Assembly (NCBI RefSeq): GCF_010731755.1
Contig: NZ_AP022589.1
Location: forward strand, 1,426,001 to 1,490,000
Direction: 5' to 3'
Source: Mycolicibacter minnesotensis
Lineage (GTDB): Bacteria > Actinomycetota > Actinomycetes > Mycobacteriales > Mycobacteriaceae
DNA: 64,000 bases
Shown here: positions 17,951-26,663 of the stretch, piece by piece
Position numbering within the stretch: position 1 is the stretch's first letter
Layout: each line of letters starts with the position of its first letter
Made by a program: the position numbers and the translations under genes
Notes under the pieces: generated by a model
Databases searched by the model: none
What the model was told of the DNA's origin: nothing
Seen by the model: the letters and a program-made list of their open reading frames with translations, nothing else

Positions 17951-19056
17951 CGGCCACCCGGCGGACGTGGGCCTGGGTCGCGGCGGCCTTGGCGGTGATT
18001 GTGGCGATCTCCGCGGCGGGGGCCTACCTCACCACGCCACGGCCAGGTGGCCGGATGGATCCCGATGCCACCGGCCCGGAGGGCGCGCACGCGCTGGTGA
18101 CGTTGCTACAACACCGTGGTGTGCAGGTGGATGCCGCCGCCACCGTCGACGACGTTGTCCGTCAAGCACGTCCGGACACTGTGGTGTTGGTGGCGCAGAC
18201 CCCGCGTATCGCCGGCGACGAGTTGCTGAACCGCCTCGCCAACCTGCCCGGCGACCTACTCCTGGTGGCGCCGGACGCCGCGGCCCGTAGGGCATTGGCG
18301 CCCGGAATCCGGTCCGGGCCCGCACGAGCGTTCACCCACCAGCCCGACTGTGATCTGCGGGAGGCTCAACGGGCCGGGCCGGTCGACTTGCGCACCACGC
18401 AGACCTACCTTGCGGCCGGGCGCCAGTCGATCGACAGCTGTTACGACGGAGCGTTGGTGCGCTACCGCGACGGCCAGCGGACTATCACGGTGGTCGGCAG
18501 CGACTCGTTCATGACCAACGCGGACCTGGCCCGAGAGGGAAACGCGGCGCTGGCGATGAATCTGGCCGGCACATCTGGCCGTTTGATCTGGTATGCGCCC
18601 CAGCATATTCAGGGCGCACAGTCCGGCAGGTCAACCCTTGCCGGTCTGGTTCCCGCAAATGTGCGGTGGCTGGCCTGGCAGCTGTGCTTGGCACTGGCCT
18701 TGGCCGCTGCCTGGAAGGCCCGCCGGTTGGGCTCACTGATCGCCGAGCCCATGCCCGTAGTCGTCCGCGCATCCGAGACCGTCGAGGGTCTGGGCCGGCT
18801 CTACCGCTCCCACCGTGCCCGGGATCGGGCCGCCGGAGCCCTGCGCACCGCAACGCTGCGGCGACTGGCTCCGCGCCTGGGCCTGGGGCCGGCACCCGAA
18901 CCACCCGCAGTGGTCGCCGCGGTCGGCCAGCGGTTAGTGGCACACCCGGACTGGTTGTGGCACTTGCTGTTCGGACCGCCGCCGGAATCCGATGATGCCC
19001 TGATCGCCCTGGCCCACGCACTCGACGACATCGAAAGGCAGGTCACCCACTCGTGA
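17947..19056 (+). CDS. DUF4350 membrane protein (Rv3691-like)
   Basis: 369 residues. An N-terminal helix (about 8-27) precedes an extracytoplasmic DUF4350 domain (RPGGRMDPDATGPEGAHALVT, then a Rossmann-like region with TVVLVAQTPRI). A second helix lies near residues 240-256, followed by a cytoplasmic tail. It is part of the four-gene MoxR cluster, with GTGA overlaps on both sides. Such clusters are thought to assemble or activate envelope protein complexes through the MoxR chaperone; the client here is unknown. Confidence 0.88.
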   Translation: MTATRRTWAWVAAALAVIVAISAAGAYLTTPRPGGRMDPDATGPEGAHALVTLLQHRGVQVDAAATVDDVVRQARPDTVVLVAQTPRIAGDELLNRLANLPGDLLLVAPDAAARRALAPGIRSGPARAFTHQPDCDLREAQRAGPVDLRTTQTYLAAGRQSIDSCYDGALVRYRDGQRTITVVGSDSFMTNADLAREGNAALAMNLAGTSGRLIWYAPQHIQGAQSGRSTLAGLVPANVRWLAWQLCLALALAAAWKARRLGSLIAEPMPVVVRASETVEGLGRLYRSHRARDRAAGALRTATLRRLAPRLGLGPAPEPPAVVAAVGQRLVAHPDWLWHLLFGPPPESDDALIALAHALDDIERQVTHS

Positions 19057-20030
19057 CACATCCATCCGCAGAGAATCCGGCGGCGACCGCAGCCCGCGAG
19101 GCACTGCTGGCGCTGCGCAGTGAAGTAGCCAAGGTGGTGGTCGGCCAGGACCCGGTGGTCAGCGGCCTGGTGATCGCGTTGTTGTGCCGCGGCCACGTGC
19201 TGCTCGAAGGCGTTCCCGGCGTGGCGAAAACCCTGCTGGTCCGCACGCTGAGCGCCGCACTGCGATTGGACTTCAAGCGAGTCCAGTTCACCCCGGACCT
19301 GATGCCTGGCGATATCACCGGCTCACTGGTCTACGACACCCACACCGCGGAGTTCGTGTTCCGCCCGGGCCCGGTCTTCACCAATCTGCTGCTGGCCGAT
19401 GAGATCAACCGCACGCCACCCAAGACCCAGGCAGCGCTGCTGGAGGCGATGGAGGAGGGACAGGTCAGCGTTGACGGCACCGCCAAGCCGCTGCCGGACC
19501 CATTCGTGGTGGCCGCCACCGCAAATCCCATCGAGTACGAGGGCACCTACCGGCTTCCTGAGGCTCAGCTCGACCGGTTCCTGCTCAAGCTGACGGTGCC
19601 GCTGCCGCCGCGCGAGGCCGAAATCGACATCTTGTCCAGGCATGCAAACGGTTTCGACCCGCACGACCTTTCCGCGGTGGAGCAAGTGGCCGGTGCGCAG
19701 GATCTGGCGGCTGGTCGAGCGGCGGTCCGCGAGGTGCTGGTGGCCGACCAGGTACTGGGCTACATCGTCGACGTGGTCGCGGCAACCCGGCGCTCCCCCG
19801 CCCTGCAGCTGGGCGTCTCACCGCGCGGCGCGACCGCCCTGCTGGCCACGTCCCGCTCTTGGGCGTGGCTGTCGGGACGCAACTACGTGACTCCCGACGA
19901 CGTCAAAGCGATGGCTCGCTCCACGCTGCGACACCGGGTGATGTTGCGTCCGGAGGCCGAACTCGAAGGCGCTACCGCCGACGGGGTTCTGGACAGCATT
20001 TTGGCCTCGGTTCCGGTGCCGCGCTGGTGA
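19053..20030 (+). CDS. moxR2: MoxR-family AAA+ ATPase (Rv3692, MoxR2-like)
   Basis: 325 residues. Walker A GVPGVAKT is at 53-60, Walker B/sensor LLLADEINRTPPKTQAALLEAMEE near 113-136, and FVVAATANPIEYEGTYRLPEAQLDRF carries the sensor-1 and arginine-finger region. The C-terminal lid has GVSPRGATALL. MoxR ATPases act as chaperones for metal-cofactor insertion or complex assembly, working with DUF58/VWA proteins. The DUF58 partner follows directly with a GTGA overlap. Confidence 0.95.
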   Translation: MTHPSAENPAATAAREALLALRSEVAKVVVGQDPVVSGLVIALLCRGHVLLEGVPGVAKTLLVRTLSAALRLDFKRVQFTPDLMPGDITGSLVYDTHTAEFVFRPGPVFTNLLLADEINRTPPKTQAALLEAMEEGQVSVDGTAKPLPDPFVVAATANPIEYEGTYRLPEAQLDRFLLKLTVPLPPREAEIDILSRHANGFDPHDLSAVEQVAGAQDLAAGRAAVREVLVADQVLGYIVDVVAATRRSPALQLGVSPRGATALLATSRSWAWLSGRNYVTPDDVKAMARSTLRHRVMLRPEAELEGATADGVLDSILASVPVPRW

Positions 20031-21346
20031 TTCTGACCGGTCGCACCGCCTTGATCGCACTGCTGTGTGCCGTGCCGATCACGGTGGCCCCCTGGCCGGC
20101 GGTGGCGTTCGTGGTGTTGCTGACCGGCCTCGCCCTGGCGGTGGCGCTTGACGTCGCCTTGACCACGGATCCCGCGACGTTGCGGTTGGAGCGTTCGATG
20201 GACAGCGCTGCTCGGCTCGGCCAGAGCACCCCGACTACCTTGTGGATCGGCAATGGCGGCCGCCGATTCCGCGGCCAGATCCGTGACGCCTGGCCACCGA
20301 GCGCCTGTGCCACACCGCGTTCCCATCGGCTGGAGCTGGCGGCCGATCAGCAGACACGGGTGTCCACCCAACTGTGTCCGGCCCGCCGCGGTGATCAGCA
20401 TGCCGCCGGGGTCACCGTGCGTTCGATCGGCCCGTTGGGCCTGGCGGGGCGTCAGAGATCCCGTCAGGTGCCCGGCCAGGTGCGGGTGCTCCCGCCGTTC
20501 TTGTCGCGCCGACACCTGCCGGCACGACTGGCCCGCCTGCGGGAGGTCGACGGGAACCTGCCGGCGCTGGTGCGTGGGCAGGGCAGCGAGTTCGACTCAC
20601 TGCGCGAATACGTCGCCGGCGACGACGTTCGCTCGATCGACTGGCGGGCAACCGCGCGACGATCCGAGGTGGTGGTGCGGACCTGGCGGCCGGAGCGCGA
20701 TCGGCGGGTCATCCTCGTGCTCGACACCGGCCGTACCGCTGCCGGCCGGATCGGGGTCGACCCGACCGCTTTGGACCCCGCGGGCTGGCCCCGGCTGGAT
20801 TGGTCGATGGACGCCGCACTATTACTGGCGGCGTTGGCATTACGCGCCGGTGACAACGTCGATCTCCTGGCTCACGATCAGGTGACCCGGGCCGGTGTTT
20901 TCGGGGCGTCGCGGACCCGCCTGTTCCCCCAGCTCGTCGATGCGATGGCACCGCTGCAGCCCGCGCTGGTCGAGTCCGACTTCGCCGCGATGCTGGTCAC
21001 CTTGTCCCGTCGGGCACGCCGCGGCAACCTGGTGGTGTTGTTGACCGACCTCAATGCGTCCGCCTTGGACGAGGGCCTGCTGCCGGTGTTGCCGAAACTG
21101 ACTTCCGAGCACCAGATGATCGTGGCCGCGGTCGCCGATCCGCGGGTGCAACGGCTGGCCCAGGGCCGCGCCGACGCTGCCGCGGTCTATGACGCCGGCG
21201 CCGCCGAGCGTTCCCGCAACGACCGCCGCGCGATGGCGGCCCGGCTGCGTCGCAGCGGCGTGCAGGTCATCGATGCCCCGCCCGAGGACCTGGCGCCCGC
21301 GTTGGCCGATGCCTATCTGGCCATGAAGGCCGCCGGGCAGCTCTGA
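20027..21346 (+). CDS. DUF58 protein, MoxR partner (Rv3693-like)
   Basis: 439 residues from GTG 20027, chosen because it overlaps the moxR stop (GTGA) and gives the family length. Two N-terminal helices (about 6-45) anchor it. The DUF58 signature GSEFDSLREYVAGDDVRSIDWRATARRSE is near residues 185-213, and a VWA-like domain begins RRVILVLDTGRTAAG, with a DxGxT MIDAS-type sequence. These are membrane-bound partners of MoxR ATPases. Confidence 0.92.
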   Translation: MILTGRTALIALLCAVPITVAPWPAVAFVVLLTGLALAVALDVALTTDPATLRLERSMDSAARLGQSTPTTLWIGNGGRRFRGQIRDAWPPSACATPRSHRLELAADQQTRVSTQLCPARRGDQHAAGVTVRSIGPLGLAGRQRSRQVPGQVRVLPPFLSRRHLPARLARLREVDGNLPALVRGQGSEFDSLREYVAGDDVRSIDWRATARRSEVVVRTWRPERDRRVILVLDTGRTAAGRIGVDPTALDPAGWPRLDWSMDAALLLAALALRAGDNVDLLAHDQVTRAGVFGASRTRLFPQLVDAMAPLQPALVESDFAAMLVTLSRRARRGNLVVLLTDLNASALDEGLLPVLPKLTSEHQMIVAAVADPRVQRLAQGRADAAAVYDAGAAERSRNDRRAMAARLRRSGVQVIDAPPEDLAPALADAYLAMKAAGQL

Positions 21347-21361
21347 TCCTGGGCCGCTGGG

Positions 21362-22354
21362 TCAGCGGGTCGGGACGACGTCGGGCGCATCGGCGATGTC
21401 GCCGGTTTCGCCGAGGGACACCGCTTTGCGCCCGAAGTGCATCACATACGCCAGAAAAGCAGCCTCGACAAGGATTCCGACGCCGATCCGCAACCAGGTC
21501 GGCCACGATGACGGCGTCACCACCGCCTCGATCAGCCCGGCCACGGCAAGCACCCCCACCAGGCCCACGGCGACCGCGACGACGGCACGGCCCTGCTCGG
21601 CGAGCACCTGTCCGCGGGGTCGATCACCGGGCGCGATCACCGCCCAGCCCAGCCGCATCCCGACGGCTCCGGCCAGGAACACCGCCGTCAACTCCAGCAA
21701 TCCGTGCGGGGCGAGCAGGCCCAGCATGAATGCGCCCCGCCCGGCATGGAACATCAACCCCAGCCCCACACCGAGGTTGGCGGCATTGGCAAGCAGCATC
21801 ACTGGGATCGGCAGACCCAGCAGGACCGCGAACGCGATCGCGCGGGCTGCCACCCAGGCGTTGTTGACCCAGACCTGTAGCGCGAACGATCCGGCCGGGT
21901 GATCGCTGTAGTAGGCGGCGAAATCATGGTCGACCAGCCGGTCGATCTCCGCGGGGGTGCCGATCGCCGCCTGCACGTCGGGATTGCCGGCCACCCAGCA
22001 CGCGATGACCACCGAGGCCGCCAGGAACACCAAGGCGGTGCCCAGCCACCACCGCCAAGCCCGGTAGGCGACCACCGGAAACGAGACCGTCACGAAACGG
22101 ATCAGCTCGGATCGGAGCGGGGCGTGCGCCCCGGTGACGGCCGCGCGTGAGCGCGCCACCAAGCTGGAGAGCCGTCCGATGAGTGCGGCATCCGAGGACG
22201 ACGAGCGCACCACCGACAGGTGCGTGGACACCCGCTGATACAGGTCAACGAGTTCGTCGATCTCGGCACCGGTGAGCCGTCGCCGGCGCCTGACCAGCGA
22301 CTCCAGCCGATCCCAAGTCGGTCGATGAGTCAGCACGAAGGCGTGCACATCCAC
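21362..22354 (-). CDS. stage II sporulation protein M-like membrane protein (Rv3694c-like)
   Basis: 330 residues from GTG 22354, the same length as Rv3694c. The N-terminal THRPTWDRLESLVRRRRRLTG is followed by five to six membrane segments, typical of SpoIIM-family proteins that co-occur with MoxR/DUF58 genes in non-sporulating actinobacteria. A TAGGCT hexamer (complement of 22362-22367) lies 7 nt upstream, so transcription is probably leaderless. It ends 15 bp from the convergent DUF58 gene and is divergent from the RDD gene. Confidence 0.9.
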   Translation of the reverse strand: MDVHAFVLTHRPTWDRLESLVRRRRRLTGAEIDELVDLYQRVSTHLSVVRSSSSDAALIGRLSSLVARSRAAVTGAHAPLRSELIRFVTVSFPVVAYRAWRWWLGTALVFLAASVVIACWVAGNPDVQAAIGTPAEIDRLVDHDFAAYYSDHPAGSFALQVWVNNAWVAARAIAFAVLLGLPIPVMLLANAANLGVGLGLMFHAGRGAFMLGLLAPHGLLELTAVFLAGAVGMRLGWAVIAPGDRPRGQVLAEQGRAVVAVAVGLVGVLAVAGLIEAVVTPSSWPTWLRIGVGILVEAAFLAYVMHFGRKAVSLGETGDIADAPDVVPTR

Positions 22355-22361
22355 GTCGACG

Positions 22362-22411
22362 AGCCTAGCGAGCACCGCGATACCGCCGACACGGCGAGTA
22401 GCGTTTGAGCT
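22362..22411. promoter_or_regulatory. divergent leaderless promoters
   Basis: Between GTG 22354 (minus) and ATG 22412 (plus) lie two -10 hexamers, TAGGCT on the minus strand and TAGCGT at 22399-22404 on the plus strand, each 7 nt from its start codon. No ribosome binding site is visible for either gene. Confidence 0.6.
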
Positions 22412-23239
22412 ATGTCGTACCGCGGCCCTGAGCTGGTGACCGGTGACGCCGTCGTCCTCGACATCGCTGTCGCGCAACTGCCCGTGCGCGCAGTCAGTGC
22501 GCTGATCGATATCACCGTGGTGCTGGTGGGTTACCTGTGCGCGATCGTGTTGTGGGCCACCACACTCGGCCGGTTCGACGACGCGTTGACCACCGCGATC
22601 ATGATCATCTTCGCCGTGCTGCTGCTGGTCGGCTACCCGGTCATCATGGAGACCGTCACCCGTGGCCGTTCGTTGGGCAAGATGGCCATGGGCCTGCGGG
22701 TGGTGTCCGACGACGGCGGCCCCGAGCGCTTCCGGCAGGCACTGTTTCGAGCCCTGGCTTCGGTCATCGAGATCTGGGGCCTGTCGGGCAGCCCCGCAGT
22801 GATCTGCAGCCTGCTGTCACCGCAGGGCAAACGCCTGGGCGACATCTTCGCCGGCACCGTGGTGATCAGCGAACGCGCTCCTCGATCGGCTCCGCCGCCT
22901 CTCATGCCGCCCGGGCTCGCCTGGTGGGCCTCGACGTTGCAGTTGGCGGGGCTGCGTGCCGAATCCGCAGAACTGGCGCGGCAATTCCTTGGTCGGGCTG
23001 CGCAGCTCGACCCGCATACCCGCCAGATGATGGCCTACCGGATCTCCGGCGATGTGCTCGCGCACATCTCTCCCCCGCCGCCGCCCGACGCCCCACCGGA
23101 GCTGGTGCTGGCCGCGGTGCTGGCTGAACGGCATCAACGGGAGCTGGCGCGGTTACACGCCGTGCCGGCGGGGCCGTACTATCCGCCGCCGGCGCCGTGG
23201 CCGCCACCGAGTCCGGGCGGCTTCGCCCCGCCGAGCTGA
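22412..23239 (+). CDS. RDD-family membrane protein (Rv3695-like)
   Basis: 275 residues. The RDD domain runs from about residue 10 to 150: RAVSALIDITVVLVGYLCA (first R and D), a second helix with AIMIIFAVLLLVGYPVIMET, then GRSLGKMAMGLRVVSDDGG and GKRLGDIFAGTVVI. The C-terminal 110 residues are cytosolic and proline-rich near the end. Function unknown. The position beside the SpoIIM-like and MoxR genes is conserved in mycobacteria. Confidence 0.92.
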   Translation: MSYRGPELVTGDAVVLDIAVAQLPVRAVSALIDITVVLVGYLCAIVLWATTLGRFDDALTTAIMIIFAVLLLVGYPVIMETVTRGRSLGKMAMGLRVVSDDGGPERFRQALFRALASVIEIWGLSGSPAVICSLLSPQGKRLGDIFAGTVVISERAPRSAPPPLMPPGLAWWASTLQLAGLRAESAELARQFLGRAAQLDPHTRQMMAYRISGDVLAHISPPPPPDAPPELVLAAVLAERHQRELARLHAVPAGPYYPPPAPWPPPSPGGFAPPS

Positions 23240-23254
23240 CACATCCTCGTTGCA

Positions 23255-23280
23255 TAACGATAGTTCCCGATATATCGTTA
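23255..23280. promoter_or_regulatory. PadR operator candidate
   Basis: Perfect inverted repeat TAACGATA-N10-TATCGTTA, 50 bp before the padR start, with an internal overlapping palindrome CGATATATCG (23269-23278). PadR regulators usually bind such repeats at their own promoter. It lies downstream of the RDD stop, so it most likely serves padR only. Confidence 0.7.
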
Positions 23281-23329
23281 GCGTATCGGGAGCGAGGGTC
23301 GCTCCCCTTGTGACCCATCGAGGTGACGT

Positions 23330-24103
23330 ATGAATACCCCCTTCGGTCCGCCCGGCGGACCCTTCACAGACGACGCCGTACACGGTTTCGGATTCGGCCC
23401 CGCGACGCCGCAGCAACGCCGCGCCGCGCACATCGCGCGCCGTCAGGCTCGACGCGAGTTTCGCCGGCAATTACGCGATCACGCCTCGGAGAATTGCGCA
23501 CCGTTGGGCTTCGGCACCGGCCACCAAGGCACCGCACCGGGATGCGGCCCGGAATTCCGGCACGGGTTCGGGCCGGGCTTCGGGCCTGGGTTCGGGCCCG
23601 GGGGGCCGGGATTCGGCTTCGGGTTCGGACCCGGCGGACACCGGGGCCACCGACGCGGCAATCGGGGCCGGCGCGGCGACGTGCGGCTGGCGATCCTGGC
23701 CTTGCTGGCCGAGGGCCCGATGCACGGCTACGAGATCATCCAGCAGATCGCCGAGCGCAGCCAGGGATTGTGGCGGCCCAGCCCCGGATCGGTCTACCCG
23801 ACTTTGCAGATGCTGGTCGATGAAGGCCTGATCGCCGGTAGCGAAACCGACGGCAAGAAACGCCTTTTCGAGCTGACCGAGGATGGTCGTGGCGTAGCCG
23901 AGACGGTCGAGACACCGCCTTGGGAGCAGATCACCGACGGCGCCGATCCGGGACAGATCAATCTGCGCACCGCGACCGGCCAGTTGTTCGGCGCGGCCGC
24001 ACAGGCGGGGCAGGCGGCCACGCCCGAACAGCAACAGCGCATCGTCGACATCATCAACAACGCGCGCAAGGAGATCTATGGAATCCTCGGCGAGACCGAC
24101 TGA
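23330..24103 (+). CDS. PadR-family transcriptional regulator with Gly/Phe-rich head
   Basis: 257 residues. The PadR winged helix spans about residues 116-190: VRLAILALLAEGPMHGYEII, then SPGSVYPTLQMLVDEGLI and ELTEDGR. The first 110 residues are unusual: a basic segment (RRAAHIARRQARREFRRQL) followed by FGPGFGPG-type repeats. The C-terminal region is helical, as in the two-domain PadR type. Ligand and targets are unknown; no transporter lies next to it, so it may control itself and a distant gene. Confidence 0.9.
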   Translation: MNTPFGPPGGPFTDDAVHGFGFGPATPQQRRAAHIARRQARREFRRQLRDHASENCAPLGFGTGHQGTAPGCGPEFRHGFGPGFGPGFGPGGPGFGFGFGPGGHRGHRRGNRGRRGDVRLAILALLAEGPMHGYEIIQQIAERSQGLWRPSPGSVYPTLQMLVDEGLIAGSETDGKKRLFELTEDGRGVAETVETPPWEQITDGADPGQINLRTATGQLFGAAAQAGQAATPEQQQRIVDIINNARKEIYGILGETD

Positions 24104-24112
24104 ACCCGGCTG

Positions 24113-24847
24113 TCAACAACGCCGAAGCACGCGTTGCATCGCGGTCTTCTCGTTCGCTGAAACCCACAGTCCGTAAACGGTTTTGACCGAGATCTGACGG
24201 GCGACGAACTCGCATTCGAACGCGACGTTCGCCGGCAGCCAGCCGGCGGCGTCGCGGAATGCCTTGTCGAAGTTCGCCTGTCCGCCGACCGCAAGCAGAT
24301 TGCGCGGATCGTTGGCGAAGTCGCGGCGGCGCCTGTCGTCCCAGGATCGTGCGCCTTTGTACCAGGCGTCGGCCAGCGACACCAGGTGATCCACCTGCAC
24401 CGCCTCGGATGTCTCCGGGCCGCGAACGAACGCAATGGTCTGCCCGGAGTACGGGTCGCGCAGGACGCCACGCTGCACCAGGCAGGTTCCGCGCCGCAAC
24501 TGAACTTGTGTCAGATCTCTACGCAGGATGTCGTCGCGGGTGTTGCACCCGTTGTGGCCGAACTCGACGTCAACATCATCGCTCCACCGCTCTCCAAAGC
24601 GGTAGCGCTTGAAGTCCTGTACGCGATCCCAGCCCTTGACGGGCAGCACTTCGAGCATCCGGCGGGCCTCGTCATAGCCGGGGTTGAGTGGCAGCGCGCT
24701 CGGCGACGACGGAATCGATGTCGGCGAGGGTCCCGACGGCTCCGCATCCCCGGCCTGCCCGCGGTGTTGCCACCACGCCCAGCCGACCACACCCACTACG
24801 AGCAGCGCTACCAGCGCACCGGGCACCACCCGCCTGCCTGCGGCCAT
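24113..24847 (-). CDS. secreted HNH-type nuclease (DUF1524-like)
   Basis: 244 residues. An N-terminal hydrophobic segment (about 7-24) is a signal peptide or anchor, then a Ser/Pro linker. The nuclease domain has QVDHLVSLADAWYKGA (the D-H pair at the active site), FANDPRNLLAV and AAGWLP. This is the HNH pattern of the DUF1524/GmrSD C-terminal family, but stand-alone and exported, as in many actinobacterial extracellular nucleases. Cysteines in the mature part could form disulphides. It ends 10 bp from the convergent padR gene. Confidence 0.85.
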   Translation of the reverse strand: MAAGRRVVPGALVALLVVGVVGWAWWQHRGQAGDAEPSGPSPTSIPSSPSALPLNPGYDEARRMLEVLPVKGWDRVQDFKRYRFGERWSDDVDVEFGHNGCNTRDDILRRDLTQVQLRRGTCLVQRGVLRDPYSGQTIAFVRGPETSEAVQVDHLVSLADAWYKGARSWDDRRRRDFANDPRNLLAVGGQANFDKAFRDAAGWLPANVAFECEFVARQISVKTVYGLWVSANEKTAMQRVLRRC

Positions 24848-24850
24848 CGC

Positions 24851-26368
24851 TTAGGGCAACTCAACCCAGTCCAACGTGCGCTGCACAGCTTTTCGCCACC
24901 CGGCGTAGCCTTCGGCACGCTGATCGTCCGACCAGTTCGGGGTCCAGCGTTTGTGCTCGCGCCAGTTGGCGCGCAGATCGTCAGGTCCCTTCCAGAACCC
25001 GACGCCCAATCCGGCCGCGTAAGCCGCGCCCAGTGCGGTGGTTTCAGGCACCACCGGCTTGACCACGTCGACCCCGAGCACATCGGCCTGGATCTGCATA
25101 CACAGATCGTTGGCGGTGATACCTCCATCGACCTTAAGCACACCCAGGTGCACCCCGGAGTCGGCTTCCATCGCCTCGGCCACGTCGCGGCTTTGGTAGC
25201 AGATCGCCTCCAGCGTGGCCCGGGCCAGGTGCGCATTGGTGTTGAAGCGCGACAACCCCACGATCGCGCCGCGCGCGTCCGATCGCCAGTACGGCGCGAA
25301 CAGGCCGGAGAACGCGGGTACGAAATACATCCCGCCGTTATCGGAGACCTGGCGGGCCAGAGTCTCGACCTGGGTGGCGCCGCTGATGATGCCCAGCTGG
25401 TCGCGCAACCACTGCACGGCCGATCCGGTGACCGCGATCGAGCCCTCCAGTGCATAAACGGGTTTGGCGTCCCCGAACTGGTAGCAGACCGTGGTCAGCA
25501 ATCCGTTGTCGGAGCGCACGATCTGCTCGCCGGTATTGAGCAGCAGAAAGTTCCCGGTGCCGTAGGTGTTTTTGGCCTCGCCTGCCGACAGGCACACCTG
25601 GCCGACCATCGCGCTCTGCTGGTCCCCCAGGACGCCGGCGATCGGTACTTCACCCCTGACCGGCCCGGTGCTGGCGGTGACCGCATGCCGCCGCCGTGTC
25701 GACGACGCCGTGATCCGCGGCAACATCGCCCGCGGGATCGAGAACAGCGCCAGCAGTTCGTCGTCCCAGTCCAAGGTCTCCAGGTTCATCAGCATGGTGC
25801 GACTGGCGTTGGTGACGTCGGTGAGGTGCACGCCGCCGCGCGGACCGCCCGTCAGGTTCCACAGCACCCAGCTGTCACACGTGCCGAACAGCGCTTCGCC
25901 TCGCTCGGCGTCCGCGCGCACGCCCTCGACGTTGTCTAGGATCCACTGCAGCTTGCCGCCGGAGAAGTAGGTGGCCGGCGGCAGCCCCGCCTTACGCCGA
26001 ATCACCTCGCCATGGCCTTCGCGCTCCAGCGCCGCCGCGATGGCGTCGGTTCGGGTGTCCTGCCAGACGATCGCATTGTGGTAGGGCTGGCCGGTCCGGC
26101 GATTCCACACCACCGTGGTCTCGCGCTGATTGGCGATGCCCAGCGCCGCCAGGTCGGACGCGTGCAGCTTGGTGGTGTTCAGCGCCGAGACCAGCACCGC
26201 CGCGGTGTGATTCCACAGTTCGAAGGGGTCGTGTTCCACCCAACCCGCCCGCGGCAGAATCTGCTCATGCTCGAGCTGATGACGGCCGACTTCGGCACCG
26301 TCATGGTCGAAAATGATGCATCGGGTACTGGTGGTGCCCTGGTCGATCGATGCGACGAAATCGGCCAA
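24851..26368 (-). CDS. glpK: glycerol kinase
   Basis: 505 residues, FGGY kinase. The N-terminal ATP/glycerol motif [18 protein letters not shown] is near residues 7-24, with [25 protein letters not shown] and a C-terminal [15 protein letters not shown] signature. It makes glycerol 3-phosphate from glycerol and ATP in the cytosol. The locus matches glpK (Rv3696c). It stands 3 bp after the nuclease start on the same strand, so the two may share a transcript with glpK first. Confidence 0.96.
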   Translation of the reverse strand: MADFVASIDQGTTSTRCIIFDHDGAEVGRHQLEHEQILPRAGWVEHDPFELWNHTAAVLVSALNTTKLHASDLAALGIANQRETTVVWNRRTGQPYHNAIVWQDTRTDAIAAALEREGHGEVIRRKAGLPPATYFSGGKLQWILDNVEGVRADAERGEALFGTCDSWVLWNLTGGPRGGVHLTDVTNASRTMLMNLETLDWDDELLALFSIPRAMLPRITASSTRRRHAVTASTGPVRGEVPIAGVLGDQQSAMVGQVCLSAGEAKNTYGTGNFLLLNTGEQIVRSDNGLLTTVCYQFGDAKPVYALEGSIAVTGSAVQWLRDQLGIISGATQVETLARQVSDNGGMYFVPAFSGLFAPYWRSDARGAIVGLSRFNTNAHLARATLEAICYQSRDVAEAMEADSGVHLGVLKVDGGITANDLCMQIQADVLGVDVVKPVVPETTALGAAYAAGLGVGFWKGPDDLRANWREHKRWTPNWSDDQRAEGYAGWRKAVQRTLDWVELP

Positions 26369-26663
26369 GTCTGACTCCTGTCCATACCGGTGCCGGTCGG
26401 TGCCGGGTCCATCATGGACTACCGGACCCGGATCGCGGGCCGCTACGCGGCAGGATCGCCGCCCGCTCCACGGACGTCAGCGCACACTTTCAGCCTTTCT
26501 TCACCAACCCATCAGACGCTATTCATTCACTCAAGCGCATATTTCCATGTATCGCGAGTAGATCTCGTAATGGTGAACAAACGGTGTCGGAACGCCGCCG
26601 ATGTCTGCGCCCCCTCACCGCCACGACCGACCGTGTGCGGGTCAGAACTGAATCGGAGGAGCA
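26369..26663. other. intergenic region between glpK and the DUF7159 gene
   Basis: 295 bp between divergent genes, with a locally A/T-rich stretch at about 26510-26580. It must hold both promoters, but I see no clear palindrome or recognisable operator. A good ribosome binding site, GGAGGAG, ends about 6 nt before ATG 26664. Confidence 0.5.

Noticed and set aside
24386..25939. 517-codon plus-strand frame over glpK and the nuclease gene
   Set aside because: It lies opposite glpK, which has full family motifs; composition is that of an antisense shadow.
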